Origin: Hygrocybe punicea
Lineage: Eukaryota > Basidiomycota > Agaricomycetes > Agaricales > Hygrophoraceae
DNA: 64,000 nucleotides
Reading direction: 5' to 3'
Assembly (NCBI GenBank): GCA_963556145.1
Contig: OY744471.1
Span: forward strand, 4,271,590-4,335,589
The translations under genes were made by a program, and so were the position numbers. The notes beneath the pieces were generated by a model, which saw nothing but the letters and a program-made list of their open reading frames with translations, made no database searches and was not told the origin of the DNA. Positions 55,100-64,000 of the stretch are shown one piece after another (positions within the stretch are counted from its first letter, which is position 1; each line of letters opens with the position of its first letter).

Positions 55100-58000
55100 T
55101 TTTTGTTCTGTTAGTTTCGGTTGGGGCAGGGATTTAAAGGAGTGACAAGGAAGTTACGAATGTCTGGGCAACAAAGAGGAAACTTGGATTGATCAAGAAC
55201 AAACTTGTTCGCTTTTCTACTTTCATGTTTGGTTTGTCAGCAATAAAAATTCCAGATCGACAGCTGTCCACCCCTGAATTATAAAGTTTTACGTACATTT
55301 TGTTTTCACCCGTGGCATCCACCCCAAGCTCAGACACCCAGGCCTCAGTTCCTACATCCGAGTCTACAAGAAACTGAACACCAAGCGACGACGGGTTTAA
55401 TCAATCCAATGATCCCTGCCCAGTCGGATGTCTCGGGCACTATATGAGAATTCCCGCGAAACTGGTTCCCACCCCCCAACGTCAATTACGACACATTTCA
55501 TTCCTGATGGCTTTTGTTCCCAGCATCATCCACGGCAACCCTCGCTATGGAGCGCCCCGGATACCAAAACAGGGGCGCTTTCGCTATAAATTATAGGCAA
55601 ACTTTTACTGGTATTGTGTTATTGCAAGCGAGCCGGCGATCTCTCTGGCTGAGCCGCGCGACAGGAGAGTCCGTACGGCGGTTTGTGAACTCTTGTCCTA
55701 TTTATAACTGTACATGTTTAGTGAAGTTTTTCGATCTCTAATGGCCGCCTTGAATATGAACACGACTATCCCGAAACCTGAAGGGTACCTTAATCCGCCG
55801 TGAACCCTATTTCGATGCTTTTCGGCGCGACAAAGGACAACGGATGTTCCGACGTTGTCAGACACGTCCGTCTATGTGTGCGCCCTCACCAACTGAAACT
55901 TCTAGCTCGAGGCCAAACGTCGAAATTGTTTATACATCCTGCCACTTCACCCACTGAGGCAGAAAACGGAAAGGTGGACAAAGTGTCACAGACATGTATT
56001 TTCATAGGTACCCCATCAAAGTAAGAGAGTGTACGTCCCCGCAAGGGACGAGCAGTCTACACAGTCGTATCCGCGAAAATGTGTGATTTCTCGGACTGTC
56101 TCGGACTGTCTCGAATTTGGCGATCGCGGAAGACCCGAGCAAGCAATGTCATGGATATGCAAGGCTGATCGAAGAATAATCTGCTGTAGGATGGAAACCT
56201 GTCAACGTGTGGTACTCGCGGTCAAGCCTCGTAACGCATCCCGCCTACTGCGATACTTTTCCGACCATGGTGAGTCTCCCAAAATTTGAACGATTATATA
56301 AAGAAACAAACACGGTCTCAGATTCAGCCAGGTCCACGCAGATAATCCTTGCAAGCAAGTGCAGTTACATATGGCTTCTTGGGGATTTGGGGCCAACATG
56401 AACGATCTGTCACGAACCCAGAAGTTGGTTACGAAAAGACGATCTCTTGCCAAGGATTCTTTCCAATGATATCGGTTGTTCAAAGTTCTCGCTTCTGTGG
56501 TGTGCTTGCCCAGGCAACGGCCGGAGTTACGTCCATCAGTTTTGATATTTCCTTCCTTCGCTCACTCCACCTGCACGCGAGCGTTACAACCTCTTCACGG
56601 CTTAGCCCTGTCATTGACGGAAGTAACGTTCGGTTATCGCGTCAAGGCAGTTCATGTATATGTCGTCACCGTCAATATATGGAAACCTGGGGATGGATAT
56701 TTGCATAAAAAATCGTTTGGGAATCGATGACGTCTTTTGTTCGTCGTACGTGAAGGAGATCTCGGAACAATTCACATTTCAAAATAGCCACAGTATGGTT
56801 TGAATTGACCTGGTTGCGTGACAACCTGCACAAGAGGGGGTGAGCACAATCCCACCCACTGTCGAATGTGCGGGGTTGGGCCACGTCAAAACGTCGTCAA
56901 AAACTGGGTTGAACCGTGCCGAGTTTTCGCATGCTTCCGTCCTAGAAAAAAAGGCGGGTGTATGCGCGTTGGCCAGAAGTGTAGAACAGAGGTGGGTGTA
57001 TGCGCATTCCAGTCCTCTGTAGGTATGGCCAGCGCGGGTGGGTCCTACATGCGGCGTGGCAGCGAGTGATATCGGTTAGGTTCAGGCGGGGTTATGGGGG
57101 ACCAAGCCGGTAGGGAGTTAATGTTGAAGTGCCCTAATAACTGTTCCGCAGGCCCGTAGGAACATGATAGGAACGCCTAGGAACGCCTAGGAAGGCGCCA
57201 GTGATACATCATACATGCGCGGGGAGGTTGACTGTGGGTCAAGTTGGTGCGAAGTTGAGAACAACAAGTGTTTCTTTTTTTTTTCAGGTTACGTATCGCT
57301 TTCAGCGTTGTTTCGCGTTCCCAATGTTATTATGGTATTTTCCAGCCCTTCTTGGGCAGTTCCAACTTCCAAGGCCTCAGTAGTGGGGTTTCGCCTAGAA
57401 AACAAAGTGTTGAGAGAATGTCAATTGCTTGGCAGTGCACGGGCCAGCTTCGTTACGCGTGCGATTTCCGGGTCCAACTCCACGCAACAGCCACGCTACC
57501 ATCATAGCCTGATAGCCTACCAGCTGGCAGCAGGCAGATTGATCCCCTACTAGTACTCCTTGGGATCTATGAATTCGAGTTGGCTGGCCTCACGGAATCG
57601 CTGTGTACCATGATCATTAATATTCTTGTGACCACCCCCGTGTCGGAATCCGATTCTGCCTACGACCTTGGTCAGATCCCTCTCGGTGATACACGCTGCG
57701 CCACCTCAAATCATCGCCGTCTCTGATCCCGAATTGTTTTGGCTCAGCTCTCGATGGGAATTGTGGCAAAATTTTCTAGAGCACAAGCAGCAACTGATAT
57801 TCATACTATTCTCTGCAAATCCTTTGGATCTTTTTGTGGAGCCACGTCTCCACGAGTCACCATATGGACTCTGTAGAGTCTGATCCCTCGTTACCGCGTT
57901 ACCCTTCACAACTTCAACCGTGATAACCCCATTTTTCACTAGACCATCATTGACCAAAACCGTCATCACTTCGATTCGTCTCGGCCCCCATGAATGTATT

Positions 58001-58860
58001 TGATTGGCACTAATAGATTTGCAGTGTACGGTCGCTTTCGTCTCGTACAGTCCCATCCTTACAAAATAGCTTCAGGAGATTCAGATCAAGAATATCTGGT
58101 CGATGACGAGAATGACCCGCCGTATCTTACATATTGCTGCGAACCGGTATACGGAAGAGAAGAACGTAACGAATGTTGTCGTTTCAGCCATGGTCGATTA
58201 GTTCGTCAGTTTGATTGTTCTCTGGTCTCGAAGCGACAACCTAACCAAGCTTTCGAAGCGCTTCTTGTCCGAACAGATATTACATGTTGAATAATAATCT
58301 CGTGGCCCTATAACTCAACTCGTGAACGTACCGCTGATGTGCGTATGGTTCGCGATGTTTCTTGCGGTTTATGGTGAACGCAAGGGCGGGGCAGCATCAG
58401 AGTCTTTTGCGCCCTGAGACATGATTCTAAATGGATCAGTCTGATAGCAAATAGCGAACAGGATGACGACTTGGCAGTCCTTTGTGATCTTCATGTGATC
58501 TTCAGAAGCCGCTTGCATAAAAGGTCCCGATGAGTCGGCGATGACAGATGCAAATCACACCTGACACTGCGGAATTCTCACACAACATTGACTTTGACTT
58601 TCACCTCCAGTGGAGCATCCAACTCATCTCGAATGGGGGCTCGCACTGTGGCGTTGGTGTATCTGACTCTCAGAGTGGCTGCTGATCAAGACTATGTTAT
58701 ATCGGCGCAAAGGTATGGCAATAGTTACGACCTCTCTTGTGATGTAAATTATGACGCTTATCATGATCATACGCTTCCGTCGGGTTGACAAGGTTAGCAT
58801 CCGTGGCAATCGGTGCGTGTCGAGCGGCTCCTTCTTACTCCAAACGGTGCCACACCAGCC
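55100..58860. other. Gene-poor stretch
   Basis: About 3.7 kb without a gene I can support. Weak candidates are a minus-strand frame at 55134-55337, a plus-strand frame at 55800-56024 ending CIFIGTPSK (faintly like a copia integrase end), one at 57215-57553 and one at 57994-58290. None has a recognisable domain or a consistent splice path. There are no long tandem or inverted repeats; TAGGAACGCC is repeated at 57167-57192. Confidence 0.35.
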
Positions 58861-58870
58861 TATAAAATAG
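58861..58870 (+). promoter_or_regulatory. TATA box (TATAAAATAG)
   Basis: A consensus TATA box 51-60 bp before ATG 58921, followed by a CA-rich leader (CCTCGCAACACCACAAAC) that fits a fungal transcription start and good ATG context. This decides the start of the beta-trefoil-like gene. Confidence 0.6.
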
Positions 58871-58920
58871 GCAGCCTGTGTTCTGTACATTTGGGATTTT
58901 TACCTCGCAACACCACAAAC

Positions 58921-59460
58921 ATGTCGATTGCCGAGGGTGTCTACGCACTGAAATACAACAACACCTATGTTACCGGAGGCAAACACGGGGAGCGTGTCGT
59001 CCTCCAACACATTGGGATAGTACCCCCGCAGGATACTCAGAAGGTACTTAGCTGTTTGCGAGTCCTTCTTACGTTGGTGGTTTCAACTAATACTTTTGAC
59101 AAAGTTCAGAGTTGTTCACCACAAGCACAATAACACCTACTGCTTCCTGCAGGTGAATCACTGCCATGATGGTGTTGATGATGCCGCCGCCAGTTCGCGA
59201 GACGGTCTTTCTTTCAAAGATGCCGAAGACCACACTGCCATCATTATCGGTCACCCTCGTCACTTCACCATTATCATAGAAATCTTCGGTGGAACTGAAA
59301 ATTTTGGGTTCGTTCAATCCACACGCTCACAATGTTACCCACCAAACCCCCCCATCTCTGATTCCCTTCCAGACTTACTGTCGGTGGCGGGTCAACTGAG
59401 AAATTTGCCGTTGGCCTCGCTCCAGAGAAGATTACTCCCGCACGCGTTAGTGTTGTGTAG
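58921..59460 (+). CDS. Small beta-trefoil-like protein (lectin or protease-inhibitor type)
   Basis: Three exons (58921-59043, 59105-59307, 59373-59460) give 137 aa in frame. The protein begins MSIAEGVYALKYNNTYV, much like fungal beta-trefoil peptidase inhibitors and lectins that open with an (S/D)G-x-Y strand. It has alternating strand-turn composition, HHKHNNTYCFLQ in the middle, and ENFGLTVGGGS...FAVGLAPEK near the end, where relatives have a third repeat. There is no signal peptide, so it is cytosolic like other fruiting-body defence trefoils. The exact family (I66, mycocypin or ricin-B-like) cannot be fixed by eye. It is probably well expressed, given the strong core promoter. Confidence 0.5.
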
Positions 59461-60420
59461 TCTAGAAAAAAAAGTCAACCGCTAACAACTTGTTATAACT
59501 GGTTTATTTTTACGTTCTCGTTATAGCTCGACCTCTTGCACTCCGATCAAGTTGTCTACTTCGACTTTGTAAAGATCGAATGAACGGTAGCAATACCGCC
59601 CGAGCTTAAAGTGCAAACCAAATGATATCCGTGGATAAGGGCAGTGGTGATCGGTGAATTATGCTACTTGCCTTGTGTATGATATTCTCACGTCCAACTG
59701 TTACTCAAAAATGAATCCTTTTACTACTGAGGGACTTTCTGCGGTAAACATACAACCCGATAAATTTGGTGTAGTATATGGAGAGTTCCGCATTATTACC
59801 CATGTTCCATGGTAACAGGTTGGGTTAAATAGTTCAGGTGGTACGCATTACTTGTACTCCTGAATCGTTACAGCTTCCACAGTTCACACTGGGACTGTCC
59901 GAATGTTGAATCAAGATAAGAGTGACCAGCAGTGGGCGTATGTTTGGTTTAGTGAACCGCTACAGCGACCCGGCGGATTTTTAGTCACGGGTTGCCACGG
60001 GTACGGGTACGGGTAGCCAAATCTGGACCCGGCCGAAACCCGTACCTGCGGCACGGGTCACACAGGTTTATCGTGTTAAGTTCACGATTGTGTGACATCC
60101 AGTTAGCTGTCAACCAGCAACGGTGTATGACAGAGAACGGCTACAACAACGATGGACAGCCATGGGATGCAGGGAAAAGGGCAGCGGGGGTGGTGCACCC
60201 ACCCCCGTTGCAGTAGGTAAGTATTTTTTTGGTTTTTTTTTCGTAGCTACTAATTACACAAATGACGACAACAGTAACAACATAAACACTGCAAGGATGA
60301 CAGGTGGTGAGGACAACAGTGGCCACCACCACTATGACAGGCAACCCACGGCCCCCCAAATAGGACAATGATGTCAATAACATCAACAACGGCAACAACA
60401 ACATCAACAATGGCCACCAC

Positions 60421-60492
60421 GACCATGACCGCAATCATGACCATGACTGCAATCATGACCATGACCGCAATCATGAGCATGAGCATGACCCA
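60421..60492 (+). repeat. 18-bp minisatellite
   Basis: Four units close to ATGACCGCAATCATGACC, the last degenerating to CATGAGCATGAGCATGACC. Confidence 0.7.
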
Positions 60493-61290
60493 TGATGAAG
60501 GCCACAGCCATCCCACCACCAATGCACCGTGACATCAATTGACATCAGTGCTGCAACCACAAGGTAACCAGGAGGATGGTGGTGTGCCCAACACCACCCA
60601 GACACCACTGTGGACCCATGGATTAGCCCCCACAAACCCACCACTAGGGTTTAACATGGGTCCAGGTAAACCCGGTGACCCGCCGGTTCGGGTCTGACTG
60701 GTGTGGGTACCGGGTTGCCATCTTGGCAACCGGTGCAACACCGTGACCTGGACCGGCGGGTTCATGGGTCTGGATGGGTCTTCAAGAGACCCACCACAGA
60801 CCTGAGAATGACAGCAGCAGGTCCTGCTGCAAAAGGTATGGTTTTTTCTTTTTTTTATATGACTACTGAAATGACAATGAACAATGACAAGGACTCAGCA
60901 ATGAAAATGACGGAACAAGGCCCACCTCCCAGCCTAGGTACATTCTATTTTTCTCATCTATTTTTCATTTCTGACCACTCTCACCTCCACCCCACACCTC
61001 ACGTACACGAACAAGGCATGAACAACAGTGACGTGTCAACTGATGCATACCATGTTCATGCTGCATTTGTGCATGCCAAATGGCATGTTTTTCCAACCAC
61101 TCTTGCCTCTGCCCCACACCTCACATGCACGAACGTGGTACACATCAGTTGATGTGTCGCCACTCTCACCTCTGCCCCACACATCATGTTTGTGCATGCC
61201 TGGCACATCCCCAATACCTTGCCTGGGTGATGACTGTGTCAATTGACACATGTCTGGCCCATATGAGGTATGTGGTGCCCCATGGGTATG

Positions 61291-61507
61291 GGTACTGGTA
61301 GTGTTGCCTCAACTCGGCTGGTCAGGAAAAGCTGATCCCGGTTCTGACTTTTTGGTGCACAACCAGCTTTCTCACAGGCTGACATTTTGTAGCTATGGTC
61401 TATAGCTACAAAATGTCAGCCTGTGAGAAAGCTGGTTGTGCACCAAAAAGTCAGAACCGGGATCAGCTTTTCCTGACCAGCCGAGTTGAGGCAACACTAG
61501 GTACTGG
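61291..61507. mobile_element. Perfectly palindromic hAT-type MITE (201 bp)
   Basis: 61299-61499 is an almost perfect palindrome with ~98-bp arms around a five-base centre. The ends read TAGTGTTGCCTCAACTCGG. It is flanked by a perfect 8-bp duplication GGTACTGG (61291-61298, 61500-61507). Arm identity implies recent insertion. The terminal TAGTGTTGCC is shared with the MITE at 40263-40623. Confidence 0.9.
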
Positions 61508-62042
61508 TGATACATCCCAGGCAGTGCAAGGAAACCGAGTCAACCCTGGGGCAAAATCTGCCAGCACCTGGACCCTTACATGTCTTTGACTGGGTTTGAT
61601 GGGTCAGGGTCCAGGATGGACTTTGTAGACCCCTGGGTTACCTGTGTTAAACCCTACCCACCACCAATGTACCTCTGGATGCGCACTGCCACATCAATTG
61701 ATGTTGGCACTGCAAATGCAAGGTAACCAGGAGAATGGTAGTGTTTCCAGCACCACCCAGACACCACTGAAGACCTGCAGATTAACCCCCGCAAACCTGT
61801 ACCCGTGGCAATGGGTATGGGTATTTACGGGTACAGGTACAGGTCATGGAAAAAAACCCACAGTAGACCCGTGCCGTTCACTACAGTCGAAACCCTCTTA
61901 ACCCATACCTCTCGGTGGACAGGCTAGGGTATGGGTTATGAGGGGTTATGGGTTCAGAGAGGTATGCTAAAAATATATTCAAAAAATTGCGACGAGACAG
62001 TGGAATTATATTGTAGAATACACCCAATAAGATTTATGCCCT

Positions 62043-64000
62043 CTAAAAAAAGTCACTTATAGTAGTGCTTTTCATGCTCCTGGTCTCATCAAGGCAGAGT
62101 TGCCTATTGAATGATCCCAGAAGCACCTCCATCTTGCGTGCAACAGGATTGTTCAAGTTGTCAATATATTTACTGATAGTTGATACGGCCTTGAGGACAT
62201 CATGACAGGTTGGAAGAGGCTTGAGAGGAACTTCATCATTGACATCGTCACCACCATTTATCTCAATATTCTCATGTGCCTCAATTGAATCCATGACTGC
62301 TTGATAGATCTCCTTGTCAGATGTTTCTGTCAAAATGTGAGATTCGCCAGCTGGGTTGAGGAGAGACTCAATGTCCATTCAGTTTCCTTTCTGAAGTGTC
62401 CCCGTAGCAACCAAATCATTGAGCACAATCTCAACTTGCCTCTTGGCATGAGTGATGGGATCCATTTGTGAGGATGAACCGTGGACAAGAGAAGAAACTG
62501 GGATCAAAGGCTGGATAGGATGAGACAATGAGGCATCTACTTCAGGTAATATTCCAGCCTTGCACCAACAGTTTTGGATGGTCATTGTGTTGACGTCGCA
62601 CCAAGCAGCATCAGCCATTCACATTGCTTGCAGTTGGTTGATGTCATAGATTTTAGCAGGGGTTATACCCTTGTCATAATGATCAACCACTTGTTGGATG
62701 AACCTGGTATGGTAGTGTGCTTTGAAGCATCAGATGATGCCTTGGTCCATCGGTTGGACATGTGCAGTGAGCTTTGGCTCAAAGTTCTCAACTCGGATGC
62801 TCTGAAGATTGGGGGGGACAATATGGCCAGAGAAGTTATCCTGAATGAGTAGGATTTTTCATTTCATTTCATGAAGTTCTGGATCCCATTGCTGGATCTA
62901 ATCTTGATAGAGTTGAGCAGTCATCCAGGCTTTGCATTGTTTCAGTAATAAAACCCTAACTGGGTGCCTGTCTTCTTGTTAAAAGCTCGTGGTCATACTG
63001 CTTTGCCAATGACAAAAGGTGGGAGCTTCTCAGACCCATCAGCATTCAATGTGAAGGCATAAGTCAACCTGATCTTTTTTCCTTTGACTCCTGATTGTTC
63101 ACGATCTGACAGGCCTCTGTCTGGTGTCATTCTATCATGTGTGTTGGAGTCAAGTCAGTTGGGAAGTTGGGAAGTTTGAAATAGGTGCATACCCATGAAA
63201 GAGGCCAGTTTCATCGAAATTAAAAATGTTTTTCAGCTGATATCCACCCTCTTTAATTACATCCTGGATTTGCTTTCTCTTCTTCTCTGTGGTCTCTTGT
63301 GTCACTGAAGCTGCTTCCCTGTGCCTTCAAGCGTAACCTTTCTTTAATGCGCCCCAACCAGCCATTGCTCAATTTTAGTCTTTCCTCTTCTGGGATTCCA
63401 GCCAAGACTGTGAATGCATTCCATTTCTGGCAAAGGACTTCTCCAGTCAGCAAAATTCCATCATCCATCGCCTTTGAAACCCAGAGGTGCATCATCTCAG
63501 AAACATCAGGGTTTTCAGTCTGTCGAACTCGTTTGGCTGTCTGGTCATGTTTTTGGTTTGTCTGTTCCCAGAGCTCACATCATTTGGCTTCCTCTTTGAC
63601 CCAGGATGAAACCAATGGATGTTTTATTTAAAGATTTGGGTAGAGGGGTCCGAAATGTCAAGCTGTGATGGATTGGTTTTTACCATTCTTGTGGTACCAA
63701 TTGAGGATTTCTATCTGCTGGGCTGAGGTTGCATTTTCTTTCTTTGTGAAAATAGGAGCTGCTGGTGGCTGAGTTGATTTCTTAGTGGGCGCTTTAGATT
63801 CCTTCTCATGCTCCGAACCTTCACAAAAAAATGTCAGCCATGTTCCTTTCTATGGCAAGCAAAAATTCATATGTCTCTGTTTGTTTCCCACCACCTTTGC
63901 CAAATCACCTGCCCACTCCCTCAGCTTCTTCACAATTGCCTTGTCATTTTCATCCAACTGTTCAACTCCCCTCTCATAGTCCGAGGCTGACTCCAAGGCT
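62043..64000 (-). pseudogene. Pogo/Tigger-like (DDE_1) transposase, decayed, runs off the window
   Basis: Minus strand. The 5' part at 63979-63253 includes a CENP-B-type helix-turn-helix (MMHLWVSKAMDDGILLTG, SNGWLGRIKERLRLK). The DDE region (63250-62640) shows FNFDETGLF, PTDLTP-like and LQDNFSGH-like remnants broken by frameshifts and stops. The end (62618-62043) reads MADAAWCDVNTMTIQNCW and, after a TGA where relatives have Arg, MDIESLLNPAGESH to STTISDFF. The element is non-functional, and its 5' end lies beyond 64000. Confidence 0.75.

Larger units (their letters stand above)
59950..61883. mobile_element. ACCCGT-rich repeat region with degenerate inverted ends
   Basis: It starts TAGTGAACCGCTACAGCG (59950) and ends with the complement of TAGTGAACGGCACGGGTC (61883). 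The ends look like hAT-type inverted repeats but the flanking 8-mers do not match. Inside are many CGGGTACGGG/ACCCGTACCC runs, a palindromic GGGGGTGGTGCACCCACCCCC-like site (60185-60207), an 18-bp minisatellite and a duplicated ~160-bp block (60530-60690 resembling 61640-61800, both with a CAATTGA core). No coding sequence is supported. Confidence 0.45.

Noticed and set aside
55800..56024. Copia integrase fragment (ends CIFIGTPSK)
   Set aside because: Similarity is limited to about ten residues with no other copia motif nearby.
57994..58290. 98-aa plus-strand ORF
   Set aside because: No domain, no splice partner, no promoter signal; length is not unusual for chance.

Overview
The window is nuclear DNA of a filamentous basidiomycete, most likely an Agaricomycete. 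Genes are broken by many 48-70 bp GT-AG introns, and the content is typical of that group: a TKL-type kinase with an MLKL-like N-terminus, NACHT-WD40 STAND proteins, Plavaka, PIF/Harbinger and pogo transposons, a TET/JBP dioxygenase and palindromic hAT MITEs. I saw no tRNA, rRNA or CRISPR array.

Layout. 0-4 kb: an intact 11-exon gene for a four-helix (MLKL-like) domain, protein kinase, Sel1 repeats and a C-terminal CaaX box. 4.4-7.9 kb (minus): an LGFP-repeat protein built from five tandemly duplicated ~605-bp gene modules and a Tyr-Gln-Pro-Pro tail. 7.9-9.1 kb: unresolved minus-strand coding. 9.2-10.5 kb: pyrroline-5-carboxylate reductase (housekeeping, intact). 11-16.2 kb: a decayed PIF/Harbinger transposon (transposase plus a convergent Myb/SANT-like partner) split by a young non-autonomous LTR element (A).

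17.9-39.1 kb: the most striking part. The two exons of a small Dabb (A/B barrel) gene lie 20.8 kb apart. The intron between them holds a four-level transposon nest: an old Plavaka-like relic contains LTR element B, which in turn contains a hAT MITE, an intact 12.5-kb Plavaka element and LTR element C. The intact Plavaka keeps its terminal inverted repeats and a 2-bp target duplication. It encodes a complete 981-aa transposase plus three cargo genes: a PD-(D/E)xK nuclease-like/kinase fusion, a TET/JBP 2-oxoglutarate dioxygenase with all catalytic ligands, and a DUF6532-like protein.

39.1-42.1 kb: a 2.9-kb element with ~410-bp inverted arms that carries a nested hAT MITE. 43.3-54.1 kb: an intact C2-NACHT-WD40 NLR-like gene, then a decayed paralog downstream. 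54.7-59.5 kb: a small secreted cysteine-rich protein and a small beta-trefoil-like protein with a clear TATA box. 59.9-64 kb: ACCCGT-rich repeats with a palindromic hAT MITE, then a decayed pogo-like transposase that runs off the end.

The host genes look like self/non-self and stress functions (MLKL-like kinase, NLRs, small secreted and beta-trefoil proteins) embedded in a transposon-dense, probably methylated compartment. CGA-to-TGA stops and CpG transitions in the relics support the last point. The Plavaka element may itself act on that mark through its TET/JBP gene; this is inference.
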